From positions 1,054,001 to 1,118,000 of the forward strand of contig CATNEN010000037.1 of the NCBI GenBank assembly GCA_950097015.1: a stretch of 64,000 bases of DNA, in the 5' to 3' direction. Under the pieces are notes generated by a model that was not told where the DNA came from, made no database searches, and was given only the letters and a program-made list of their open reading frames with translations. Below, piece by piece: positions 24,070 through 34,945 of this stretch (its first letter is position 1; every line of letters begins with the position of its first letter). Source of the DNA: Macrostomum hystrix (Eukaryota; Platyhelminthes; Macrostomidae). The position numbers were made by a program, and so were the translations under genes.

Positions 24070-24358
24070 TGTCAAGCCGTGCTCAGGAGTATAAGGCAAG
24101 ACTGCCCGTAGGCTTGGTTTGGGTTAGTAGCGAATTTAGTTTATTAGTCACGATGTTTCACGATACACTTGCATATATATATAAGTAGACGAGTCAACAA
24201 GGCTTAAAAGTCAACAGGTGTTGAGTACATCAATAATCAATATTCAGGCTGCGTACATTGGGTCAGAGTGCGGTTGGCGCGCAGGTCTGCAGATCTACCA
24301 CAGTTCACTTGCTTAACACAGTTCACGGTTCATTCACGGCTCAAACCCCGGCACGTCA
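24070..24358 (-). repeat. 5' LTR (element orientation)
   Basis: 289 bp, identical to the other LTR except at one position. It is followed by the GATTG duplication and the resumed 30-bp minisatellite. Confidence 0.93.
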
Positions 24359-24395
24359 GATTGATGGGAGGGTGCAGAGTAGATTGATGGGAGGT
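24359..24395. repeat. 30-bp minisatellite, right remnant
   Basis: About 1.5 units of the array interrupted by the Gypsy element. The first five bases are the right target-site duplication. Confidence 0.9.
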
Positions 24396-24547
24396 AGTTT
24401 GTCCTCGTAGTTAGGGACCATTTTCAGGATCGGGATCCTGAAAATCCATTTTCAAAATCTTCAATTTTTGGCATTTTCTTATCGATGCTGTATGGAAATA
24501 ATTTCAATATTGTGATTTTCCGTGAGAAAATTAATACTAACAACTGA

Positions 24548-24821
24548 TTACACCTGCCCCTATAGGGTCAGATGTGCAGCCGACAGCACAGCCGCAGCTA
24601 ATGCGCCGCGCATCTGAAGGCTGCGTACAGCTGTTCAGTCCATGGACTGGGGGGAAGCCACACCCACCTTCAATTATCCCAGCTGATGCTGGCACCCATT
24701 TAACAGCTGGGTGAACTGAAGCAATGCAGAGTTAAGTGTCTAGCTAAAGGACACAAATTGTTCCAGTGGAGTCGGGAATCGAACCCCAGACGTTCAAGTT
24801 GTGAGTTGTGACAAATCCAGT
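24548..24821 (-). mobile_element. SINE family A, copy 1 (head truncated)
   Basis: Matches the copy at 32694-32957 over nearly its whole length, including cagctgttcagtccatggac, ccacccttcaattatcccagc-type sequence and ggtgaactgaagcaatgcag. On the minus strand a tRNA-like B box (ggttcgattcc type) is present, but the A-box part is lost at the right edge. Confidence 0.88.
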
Positions 24822-25071
24822 TTCTGTTCCGTGGACGAGAATTCCCGCAAAGTTGAACCGTGGCCATTGGCCCTCGCCAACCCGCGATGGCTTCGCTATC
24901 TCAGCCCACCCAGTTGCTAAGGCTGTCCCTAATTCTATCCAATGAAATTTGATCGCCTCCGCATTTTCACACCAGGTGTGAATTAACCCTAAAAATTTCT
25001 TTAAGACAAACAGTTTTCTATCTCTCGTTAAAGAAGAAAAAAACGAATTGGTGTCAAATTAAGCTGCAATC

Positions 25072-25266
25072 ATGTTTCACAAGCAACAATTCAGCCGCTT
25101 TCAAATGCAACTTCAACCGCCGCAGCCGCAGCCGCAGCCGCCGACGCCGCAGCCACAGCCACTTCAGCAGGCGATGCAACAGTTCTATTTTCAATTCGGA
25201 CAATTTCCTGACTCTTGTTGGCCATTTCCTGGGGCCTATCTGCCTCCTTTCTGGCCCTGCTTCTAT
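25072..25266 (+). CDS. Candidate first coding exon (Gln/Pro-rich), possibly an alternative NFI start
   Basis: ATG opens a 65-codon exon, MFHKQQFSRFQMQLQPPQPQ..., with Pro/Gln repeats and an aromatic Pro/Phe-rich end. It stops exactly at a strong donor (TAT|gtgagt) in phase 0. NFI exons at 27369 (phase 0, strong acceptor) and 26381 (weak acceptor) are both compatible, so it may be an alternative 5' exon of the NFI gene. It could instead belong to an unrecognised small gene; reading through the donor gives a 74-residue product. No domain recognised. Confidence 0.4.
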
Positions 25267-25267
25267 G

Positions 25268-25648
25268 TGAGTCTGGAATTGACTGGAATAGACTGAAATC
25301 TGACTGGAATAGACTGAAATCAGTTAGGAATAGACTGAAATCTGACTGGAATAGACTGAAATCTGACTGGAATAGACTAAAATCTGACTGGAATAGACTG
25401 AAATCTGACTGGAATAGACTGAAATCTGACTGGAATAGACTGAAATCTGACTGACATAGACTGAAATTTGACTGGAATCTGACAGGAACAGACTGAAATC
25501 AGTTAGGAATAGACTGAAATCAGTTAGGAACAGACTGAAATCAGTTAGGAATAGACTGAAATCAGTTAGGAACAGACTGAAATCAGTTAGGAATAGACTG
25601 AAATCAGTTAGGAATAGACTGAAATCAGTTAGGAATAGACTGAAAGTG
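25268..25648. repeat. 21-bp minisatellite starting at the donor of the 25072 exon
   Basis: Units of ggaatagactgaaatctgac plus t, switching after about 25490 to a variant with cagttaggaa. The first unit begins within about 10 nt of the splice donor. Confidence 0.95.
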
Positions 25649-26392
25649 GATAGGGCCTACAAAGACCTGTCGATGACAAGCGACATGAAAAAGGATGATC
25701 CATTTGAACTCATTCAAACTACAAGGGGTACTTCTTAAGCCACTGACCGCTGAAGTGAAGCTGGTGATGACCTACAAAGAGGTCGTGTCTTTGTCTGTGT
25801 AATTTTCATAACAGTATTCCTCTATATGGGATAAATAGCTCAGTCTTTGTCTCCGTTACTTGACCTACCCCATCAGACACATTCTGAATTCCCCTATAGT
25901 AAACACTTTGTTGATTTTAATCCTATAAAGTACCCGCGCGGGGTTCACTGGGTACAATTGACTAGATCTCTATAGGTGCTCTATAGGTTGAGTCTGGGTG
26001 ACTCAACATCAAACCCTGGGAGATCTGAAACTGGGGCAAATTAAGACAGAAAAAGAGAGAGTGGCATGCCGTGTCAAAGGAGACTTTTTCTGCCCCGGGT
26101 CTTCACTCTCAGAGGAATAAAGACCAACCAGCCAGCCCCCAGCCATTGACAAGGAAGTGAGTAAAGTGGTGCGTCACCCCTGGCTATTGCCGCATTGGCA
26201 GGGGGAGGCGGCGGTGGGGTGGGTGGGCTGGTGATACCGCAAGCAGCCGCCAGTCTGTCTCTCCTGATAGTTCTATATAAAGCAGTCATCGGGATTATTT
26301 TCCTGAATAAGAAAATCAAACAGTCAATTATATATTTGCTAGAAATCTGAAATCAGCACTCAGCTATATTTAATAAAAAGCTGAACTTTGCT
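25649..26392. other. Putative NFI 5' region or intron
   Basis: Non-repetitive. Contains a short open stretch at 25650-25738 ending in TAA whose phase does not fit the upstream donor. No promoter could be assigned. Confidence 0.35.
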
Positions 26393-29300
26393 ATGGAAAC
26401 TGACAAAACTTCGTCGCTAAAACAGGAGCCAATGCCGTTTGTTCAGCAGCATCAGCAGCAGCAGCGTTACAGCCGGCTCAGTGAAAGTGCAGCCATTGTT
26501 CTGTGCATGAGCCGTGCCAGGCGCCTCTCAGGTATCTGGTACAAGGCCGTCTCTCATCTGCGCACAGGAAAAAGAAACAAGAAAGAGAAGAAGAGAACAT
26601 TGCTGCCAGCAGACTATGCCAGACTGCGGGAGGCCAGGGACACCGCCACGGTGAGTAGAGGCGGGGAAGTGACTGTCTAGCAGGGGGCGGGTGTGTCTAG
26701 CAGGGGGCGGGTGTGTCCAGCAGGGGGCGGGTGTGTCTAGCAGGGGGCGGAAGGGACTGTCTAGCAGGGGGCGGAAGTGACTGTCTAGCAGGGGGCGGAA
26801 GTGACTGTCTAGCAGGGGGCGGAAGGGACTATCTAGCAGGGGGCGGAAGGGACTGTCTAGCAGGGGGCGGAAGGGACTGTCTAGCAGGGGGCAGAAGGGA
26901 CTGTCTAGCAGGGGGCGGAAGGGACTGTCTAGCAGGGGGCGGAAGTGACTGTCTAGCAGGGGGCGGAAGGGACTGTCTAGCAGGGGGCGGGTGTGTCTAG
27001 CAGGGGGCGGGTGTGTCTAGCAGGGGGCGGAAGGGACTGTCTAGCAGGGGGCGGAAGTGACTGTCTAGCAGGGGGCGGAAGGGACTGTCTAGCAGGGGGC
27101 GGGTGTGTCTAGCAGGGGGCGGAAGGGACTGTCTAGCAGGGGGCGGAAGTGACTGTCTAGCAGGGGGCGGGTGTGTCTAGCAGGGGGCGGGTGTGTCTAG
27201 CAGGGGGCGGGTGTGTCTAGCAGGGGGCGGAATCTCCGGGAAGGGGCGGAAGCAAGGGGCGGATGTGATGGTCCAGTAGGGGGGGGGCGGAATCTCCGGG
27301 AAGGGACGGAAAGGGCGGAACGGACTCCCTAGCAGCGCTAATCCTGAAACTGTTAATCCTTGCGGCAGGACATGACGGAGCCAGAACTCGCCGATGTGAT
27401 CGCCAACCTGCTAAAGAAGATTCTGAAGGAGGTGGCCGACCCGGCCGAAGGTCGCGAAGCCTTCACCCGGGCCTGGCTGGGCGTCGATGATGGAGACGAC
27501 TGCGTCCTGACCCTGCCAGACGCCAAGGGCAAGATGAAGCGCATCGACGGACTGCGAGGCTCGGACAAAGTTTGGCGCCTGGACACGCTAGTTGCCATGC
27601 TGTACTATGGAGTGCCCATGGACAGCACAGACACTGGCCTGCTGGTCCACCGCTGCGATAGGGACTTGTGCGTCAATCCGGGCCATCTCTGCTTTCAGTG
27701 CAGCCCGGCCACTATGGCCGTTGCCATGGAGATGCTGAGAGTCGGCGGCTGTCGATTCGATGCCACCTCGGAGTCGGACAGGGCAGCCAAGGAGATGCGG
27801 CACTTTCAGTTCGCGTCTCCGTTTCCCATTGAAGTCATTCGGAAGGAGATGAGCGGTGAGTGACTCGGGCAGCAGAGAAATTATTATCCCCCTGTTCTTC
27901 TCCCCTCCTCTTCTCCCCCTCTTCTTCTCCCCCTCTTCTCCCCCCTCTTCTTCTCCCCCTCTTCTTCTCCCCCTCTTCTTCTCCCCCTCTTCTTCTCCCC
28001 CTCTTCTTCCCCCCTCCTCTTCTCCCCCTCTTCTTCCCCTATTCTTCACCCCCTCTTCTTCTCCCCCTCTTCTTCTCCCCTCTTCTTTTCCCCTCTTTTT
28101 TTTCGCCCCCACTTTTTCTTCTCCCCGTCTTTTCTCCCCCTGTTCTTCTTCCTCCTCTTCTCTTCCTCTTTCCTTCTACTATAATCTACTATATCCTCCT
28201 ACTACTTCTTCTAATATCCCATACAGATAACAATTCAGTCACCAAAATCCCAAGCCTACACCCCTCGGTGTAGCGTTGGTCAGTGTCTTTGCAAATTGTT
28301 TCTGCACCAAATAATTGCCAGGGTCCATGCAGTCAGTTTTATCCCATTAACAACTGTTTTTAGGCCGCACCCGCAGTATCAAAATCAGAGACTCGGACAA
28401 CTGTTGATGATGATGAAACCCATCTGCTTTTTTTCAACCCCTGCAGTTCCCGTCTCGACCTGTCAATCAATTTTAGCTGATCATTTTAGCCAGCTGAGAC
28501 CAAGCACCGCTAACCATATCCCAGTGTCCGATTTCAATTTAATTTACTAGCAATTAAATGCAATAAATAGAAAACCAAATTGAGGTCAACCGCCCAGTTT
28601 AGAACAGTTTGAATAAACATCAAACACTCTGGTCTGGCCTGACTCTGACGGGTAGGGAATTAAATCCCCTAATCACGTGGGATCTCGCATTTTTGTGTGT
28701 CGGCTGTGCGCGCAGCTGACGCCGGTGTTTCAATTTTCAGAGTCACCGCCAGTCCAGTCAGAAATGATGGAATTATGTGACTCACAAAAATGTTCTCTGC
28801 ACTTTCAGCGGTATTGGCTTGATTGTAATGGGGGAAATTTAGTCGGAACAAAGACTAAACCGCAAATATCACCAACTTTTAATGTAGATGCCATATGGCT
28901 GGGGCTTTTTATTTCATTTGCGGTGACCCCATCGGGAGGGGCGCTGGGATTCTCAAAGCCAATCAGTCTCCCGGTCCGGTAGTCCTCAATACGCTTCGTT
29001 ACAATGCCGTGCCATGTTATCCTCTAAATCATAAATTTGTCACGCGGTCGGGACCCATTTTATGACTCTTTATCCAATCCATCTGCCTTATCAACTAGGG
29101 CAAGGTGTATTTGGACAGTTAGTATCCCATTATATTAGCCATAAGGGAGGGCTGTGTTCCTGGACAGAGAAAGAGGGAGAGACAGGGGGAGAAGGGAACG
29201 GGATTATAAAAAAGGTGACTGAGAAGTGACGTCAGGGGTGGTTGGGGGTCTGCGTCAGGAGAGGTCTTTGTTGAAGATCCGGGCGGGTTTCGGGCCTCAG

Positions 29301-32300
29301 ATAACGCATTGGCGGGCCAGAAGCCAAAGTGAAGGGATTCTAAGCCGGGCCCAACAACCCCTCAGCAATCTGCTTTTTTGGAAACTAGCTCGCATTTAGC
29401 TCAGGCCGTGACTCACGAGCCCCAGGGAGTGGGGTGGTCGGGTGAAATGCGTTGTTTACTTTAATTTTGAGTCACTCAGAGTATTTTCGACTCTGCTTTG
29501 CTGTTTTTAGGAATTGGGGAACTAAATGGACAAACTATTTGACAAGATCCTATTGGGAAAACAAATGTTTAAAGTCGGTGAGAATCTATAAGACTCCTAA
29601 ACAGCCCCTGGGCTACTAAACTCTATAGATACTAAACTCTATAGATACTAAACTCTATAAATACTAAACTCTATAGATACTAAACTCTATAGATACTAAA
29701 CTCTATAGATACTAAACTCTATAGATACTAAACTCTATAGATACTAAACTCTATAGATACTAAACTCTATAGATACAAAACTCTATAGATACTAAACTCT
29801 ATAGATACTAAACTCTATAGATACTAAACTCTATAGATACTAAACTCTATAGATACTAAACTCTATAGATACTAAACTCTATAGATACTAAACTCTATAG
29901 ATACTAAACGCCACGATTTCGAAAATCATACAGAACCCAAGGCAAAATTCATTCTAAGAACAAAGGCAATGAGAGGGAATTAAGAAAGAAGAACCTCATT
30001 CTTTCAGTTGTAAATCAATTATGTGCCAAAGATGCTTTGAATCCAAAGCCATTGTTTATGAAACAAAGATTAAAAGCAGACACAAAGATGAATCATTGTC
30101 TTTTTAACGGAAATAACTGGCGCCTAAGTAGTTAAAGCTGCTAATTTCTCATTGGCGCTCTGTAGGAAGTCTTGGACGCAAAATGTTGTCAAATTGTGTC
30201 TCCAGGTGAAATTATTGTCTAGAACAAAAATGTTAAGAGGATACCGGAGTCGCCGCTCTGTCTGATTTGATATAAAGTTGATTTCTCGCATCTTTTGTTG
30301 GTTGTCAGCTGGGATGGATCTTCCAAAATGAAATTATAGAAGAGGAACGAACAAGCAGACACGGGTCACAACTTGTGTAATCAACTGAGACAGGATATAC
30401 ATCTATGCCCGTAATTGCTACTGTTAGTAGTTAAAGTGGGACTGACAACACTTTACTGGAAATAGATAAAAGGGAATAAATAACTGGTGAGGCCGCCACG
30501 CACTACTAAAATTACTACTCAATAGACACAAATTGTCTCTATTGGGCAAGGATACGAACTCTCGACCTTTCCCATCAGAAGGACAGGAAACTACGTTTCT
30601 TAGAAACAGTTTATTGAAATAGGCGCAGGACATAATTTTCGTTGTGAATTATTTGGCAGAAACCAGCCTTCAAAACTTGTTTTCTAGGAAACTTAGTACC
30701 CCTTCTTCTACTCCTGGTGTTCATTGTCTAACCACTGGACTAAAATTCGATTTGAACTTCAGCGACAATGCCGATACCGGCCAGGGTGCTGGACAGGTAC
30801 CCGGTCTCCGGGGAGGACGCGGCCCTGCTGCGCTCGGAGCATCCGCAGCTGTGGGCCGCCTACCGCGACCTGCTCAGCCGGCCATCGCCGCTGGCGGCCT
30901 GTCCGTCGCGGCCGCAGAGTCACATTGGCTTCGCTCCGAATTGCGGCGCCGGATCTATCGGCAGCGGCTTCCGGCCAATACGAGATCCTGTCTCGAATGG
31001 CTCCGCGAGTGCAACCGGCGCAGCTGCCGCCTTAGCGGCTGCCACTTCGGGCAGTTCAGCAACTCGACGTCGACCAGCACCAGCGGCGCCGGTTGCGGCG
31101 AATTTATCGTCGAGTTTTTCGACAACGTCGGCGACGGATCTCAGAATGCCGCCAAAGAAGCGTCGGCCAGTCAGCAGCATCGACTTCGCGGCGACGCCAT
31201 CCAGGCTGACTGCGTTTCGTGAGTTGAAGACGGGACTGGGGTCATTGAGACAGGGAGAGGACAAGGGGTCATTGAGACAGGGAGCGGACAGGGGTTCATT
31301 GAGACAGGGAGAGGACAGGGGGTCATTGACAAAGTACATTTGACAATTCAAAATCCATTTTACTTTACAGAGCCAATTAGCCACCCAGTCAGTAGTTGGT
31401 TTGCCGCTCAGCAACAGCAGCAGCAAGACTCAGACAGCTTTAGCGTTGCGGAAGAAGACGAAGTTGCTGCCATCACGCAACCTTCGAGCTTCTATCATTC
31501 GCCATTGTCGCAGCCGTCTTCCAGCGATGACTCAGCAGCTCCAGCGACGTCCACAGCTGCCGCAGCCGCTGCCGCGGCTTCATGCGGTGTAGGAAGCATT
31601 GGCGTTGGCGGACCCCTGCAACAGTTGGCCATGGCGGCCCTGCACTCATTGAGGAGCTCACCCTATTGTCAGAGTGTGAGTCTTTTTTTCAAAAGTCTCG
31701 TATGGAGAGTCGGCAATAGACAACAGACTTATCCATGAACTTCGGGGGGTGGGGGACAAATATTTTGGATGACTCTGTATGGATGACTTATCGATTTATG
31801 TACATTTATGTACAGTCTGAGGGGTAGATATTCAGCGTGCAGTCGAATGACTCATCGATGTACTTCAAATTACACTCTGGGGGGTAGAGATTCTGCTCGC
31901 AGTCGGATGACTCATCGTTGTAAATTCTGAGGGGTAGAAATTCTGCACGCAGTCGGATGACTCATCGATGTACACTATGGGGTTGTGTAGAGATTCTGCA
32001 CACGGTAGAATGAAGTATCTATGTAAACTCAAAATGGAGATTCTGCATGGCCAGATTATGGGCACGTGGCAAACAAAAGGCTTTAGTTTTTGTTAACTTT
32101 CACCACGCAGCCAATCGCGCCCGAGTTGTTCGCTCCGATTCCGTTCTGCAACGCCGCCGCTAATCCAGCCGTCAGCGCCGCCACGACATCCGCTGCCGCC
32201 GCCGCCGCCGCCGCCGCCGCCATTGCCGCAGGAGTCATGGCGCCGCTACCACGACCGCGTCCGCTGCTGCCTCCCGGCAGCCTCAGCTCCAGTCCACTGC

Positions 32301-32626
32301 CGACGCTGGGCGATCATTTGTCAGCTTCGAACAGTTTCAGCATCGGAGGAGGCGGCGACGGTCTGTTTCGTCCAATTCTACCGGCTGCATCGATGCCGGA
32401 CGCTGGGCTGCAGGGTAGCGATGCGCCCAACGGGCTGCGGATGCTTCTGGAGATGCGGCAGCAGCAGCAACAGCAGCAGGTCTCTGGTTTAAGCAGCGAT
32501 GCAGCCGCATTCAAAGATCGACTCGAACGATTCGAGCGTCTGTTACGCGCTGCCGGAGGCGGCCATTCAATTGTGCCCTCGACGTCTTCAGCAACTTCAG
32601 CAGCTACCGCAGCTGCTCTGCTCTGA
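26393..32626 (+). CDS. NFI: Nuclear Factor I (CTF/NF-I) transcription factor
   Basis: Five exons (26393-26650, 27369-27855, 30763-31218, 31371-31675, 32111-32626) join with matching phases (0,1,1,0) to give about 673 residues. The DNA-binding domain is recognisable: a basic N-terminal helix region (RTGKRNKKEKKR), then AKGKMKRIDGLRGSDKVWRL, YYGVPMDSTDTG and a Cys/Cys/His zinc-type segment (HRCDRDLCVNPGHL). These align with the CTF/NF-I MH1-like fold that binds TTGGC(N5)GCCAA as a dimer. Downstream are low-complexity activation-type regions, a basic PPKKRRP (possible nuclear signal), poly-Ala and poly-Gln runs, and a short C-terminal helix (KDRLERFERLL). It is more diverged than typical NFI proteins, and 673 residues is longer than usual (~420-560). 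The Gln-rich N-terminus may have an alternative exon at 25072. Confidence 0.85.
26655..27300. repeat. G-rich 20/24-bp minisatellite filling NFI intron 1
   Basis: Units of ctagcagggggcgg followed by aagggactgt, aagtgactgt or gtgtgt. The intron (26651-27368) is almost entirely this array, with a GGGGGCGG run in each unit on the sense strand. Confidence 0.95.
27886..28150. repeat. Pyrimidine minisatellite (cttcttctcccc) at the start of NFI intron 2
   Basis: About 20 copies of a 12-13-nt ttcttctccccct unit, almost pure C/T on the sense strand, starting about 30 nt after the donor at 27856. Confidence 0.94.
28151..29613. other. NFI intron 2, unique part
   Basis: Non-repetitive. No exon with paired splice sites and conserved content was identified; short open frames near 28300-28980 look random. 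Confidence 0.5.
29614..29908. repeat. 16-bp minisatellite (tatagatactaaactc), about 18 copies
   Basis: Nearly identical AT-rich 16-mers within NFI intron 2, with single substitutions in two copies. Confidence 0.96.
29909..30762. other. NFI intron 2, 3' part with a tRNA-like SINE remnant
   Basis: Mostly unique. On the minus strand, gtccagtggttagac (30747 downward) resembles an A box and agagttcgtatcc (~30567 downward) a B box. They are ~170 bp apart, farther than in a normal tRNA head, so this may be an interrupted SINE. Confidence 0.35.
31235..31330. repeat. 26-bp repeat in NFI intron 3, about 3.7 copies
   Basis: Units contain ggggtcattgagacagggag and start about 16 nt after the donor at 31219. 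The whole intron is only 152 bp. Confidence 0.9.
31770..32010. repeat. Diverged ~50-bp repeat in NFI intron 4
   Basis: Imperfect copies of gatgactcatcgatgtac with a following ggggggtagagattctgc block and a cgcagtcg spacer. Confidence 0.75.
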
Positions 32627-32693
32627 TTGGCCAGTTATGAAGGACTATTGTACCTGATAATAATTAATAATAATAATAATATTTGATTACGAG

Positions 32694-32957
32694 TACACCT
32701 GCAGCTACAGCCCCAGCTATTGCGCGGCGCATCTGAAGACCCCGTACAGCTGTTCAGTCCATGGACTGGAGGGACGTCACACCCACCTTCAATTATCCCA
32801 GCTATTGCTGGTACCCATTTAACAGCTGGGTGAACTGAAGCAATGCAGAGTTAAGTGTCTTGCTAAAGGACACAAATTGTTTCAGTGGAGTCAGGAATCG
32901 AACCCCGACCTTCAAGTCGTGAGTCCGACGCCCTAACCACTAGGCTACAACCTCCTA
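32694..32957 (-). mobile_element. SINE family A, copy 2 (full length), in the NFI 3' UTR
   Basis: On the minus strand the element starts with a tRNA-like head (A box in tagcctagtggttagggc; B box ggttcgattcc). A body follows with cactt-aactctgcattgcttcagtt and cagctgttaaatgggtacc, of the kind conserved in the central domain of several animal SINEs. It lies between the NFI stop codon and the AATAAA at 33769. Confidence 0.9.
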
Positions 32958-33768
32958 ACTAAACACCTAAATAACGTACGAGTGCACTCTAAAATTGGAC
33001 ACTTACTATTTGCCAACACTAATCTAGTCAAGAATTTTTATCTTTAATTATATACGACTCTACTCATAGTAAGGGAGAAGGTTTTTGATTTTGATTATTG
33101 TGACATTTTCTTTGAAAACTGTCTATAATTAAATCTAAGCAAACATTTATTTTTCTGCCTCTGTCCGCTTGTTCTACTCAAGACAATTGGAAAATATTTG
33201 ACTTTCAACTCTTTTTTGATAATCTTCTGATACTCAGGCAGACAAATAGTTTAAGCTCTTAGTGTTACTGCCCGCACTGTACATTATCTCTTCTATCAAC
33301 TAACAACTATTTTATCCGTGTCCATTGAGCCATCTACGCTATAATGTTACCTTGTATTTAGTTTTTTAGTCCCTTGCTACTTTTCTTGTTCTAAGCAAAC
33401 CAACTTTAGTCCTTGTGTCTTTTGATATCCTTGAGTGTGTGTGTGTTGTGCATGTGCTTTTTGTCCAATCATGTCATGATTCCCACATCGTATGGGATCG
33501 ATGGTGGGTAATGTATCTCGTGTAAATGCCTTATCTATCTTACCAATTTAGCACGATAAAATGCCTCTCTAAAGGTACTATATACTCGTAATTAGGTGAA
33601 CGATTGATTCTGATTCCTCCGATTCTGATAAACTTTGATGTTGTGTCCAACAAACAAATTTTAAGCTGTAAAAGTGCACTGCTTTGTTTATTTATTTATT
33701 GTTAATAACTATAACTATTTTTATATTACAAGTACATAGCTCCTTACTGTTAATACCGAATTATAACA
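32958..33768. other. Probable NFI 3' UTR
   Basis: AT-rich non-coding sequence up to the first canonical poly(A) signal. An earlier poly(A) site upstream of the SINE cannot be excluded. Confidence 0.4.
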
Positions 33769-33774
33769 AATAAA
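33769..33774 (+). terminator. Candidate NFI poly(A) signal
   Basis: AATAAA, the first exact match downstream of the NFI stop codon that I found. Confidence 0.4.
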
Positions 33775-34239
33775 ATTTTGCGCCAATAATGACAATTAAG
33801 GTTTCTTATAATGTTCAAATTAATTCGCACTGTTGGGTGCTTAGAAATGATAACTAAACTAAAACAAAATAAGCCGGAAATAATATCCCCCTGATACATA
33901 TCGCAACAAAAAGTTCACCCAACTGCCAGTCCTCAGAGTGAAGTTCTTTGCAGCCTAGTCTTAAAAAAAGAATTGTCAATACCATGGTACTTGAAGTTCA
34001 GTTTAATCAATCATTTTCGCGTGACTGACGCACCGAAAATGCAGCATGAGATGCCTTCACCCACTAGGATACTGAAGTAGAGGTAGACTGAACATTTGCT
34101 CTAGCTCAATCTGTTGCTTTGTTAGGCCACAGCATAATTCATGAGCATACACACTTTTTTGTTGCAAAATAGGAAAGCCACAAGGTATGGAAAAAAATTG
34201 GTTTGCATGGGTCTAATCTCTTTACTGTATTATCTGTCC
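33775..34239. other. Intergenic sequence between NFI and EVA-1
   Basis: Nothing recognised. Confidence 0.5.
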
Positions 34240-34945
34240 ACAGTCTCATCTCTCCGCTGTCTCATCTCTCCCCTGTCTCATCTCTCCCCTGTCTCATCTC
34301 TCCCCTGTCTCATCTCTCCCTTGACTCATCTCTCCCGTGTCTCATCTCTCCCGTGTCTCATCTCTCCCCTGTCTCATCTCTCCCCTGTCTCATCTCTCCC
34401 TTGACTCATCTCTCCGCTGTCTCATCTCTCCCTTGTCTCATCTCTCCCCTGTCTCATCTCTCCCCTGTCTCATCTCTCCCTTGACTCATCTCTCCGCTGT
34501 CTCATCTCTCCCTTGACTCATCTCTCCCTTGACTCATCTCTCCCTTGACTCATCTCTCCCCTGTCTCATCTCTCCCCTGTCTCATCTCTCCCCTGTCTCA
34601 TCTCTCCCCTGTCTCATCTCTCCCCTGTCTCATCTCTCCCCTGTCTCATCTCTCCCCTGTCTCATCTCTCCCCTGTCACATCTCTCCCTTGTCTCATCTC
34701 TCCCTTGACTCATCTCTCCCCTGTCTCATCTCTCCCTTGTCTCATCTCTCCGCTGTCTCATCTCTCGCTTGACTCATCTCTCCCTTGACTCATCTCTCCG
34801 CTGTCTCATCTCTCCCTTGTCTCATCTCTCCCTTGTCTCATCTCTCCCTTGTCTCATCTCTCTTCGGTCTCGTCTCTCCGCTGTCTCTTTCCTGTCTCAT
34901 CTCTCCCTTGTCTCATCTCTCCCTTGTCTCTTCACAGCCTCATCT
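34240..34945. repeat. 16-bp minisatellite (tcatctctcccctgtc), about 43 copies
   Basis: Pyrimidine-rich 16-mers with ct/tt/gc variants (cccctgtc, cccttgac, ccgctgtc). Confidence 0.96.

Larger units (their letters stand above)
22350..24358 (-). mobile_element. Internally deleted Ty3/Gypsy LTR retrotransposon
   Basis: Two 289-bp LTRs flank 1,431 bp of internal sequence, read on the minus strand. It encodes a Gag fragment, the C-terminal half of a retropepsin and an integrase core. Reverse transcriptase and RNase H are absent, so it cannot move on its own. The LTRs differ at a single base (C at 22566, T at 24286). That, with an intact TSD, indicates a very recent insertion, presumably mobilised by an intact relative. 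Confidence 0.95.
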
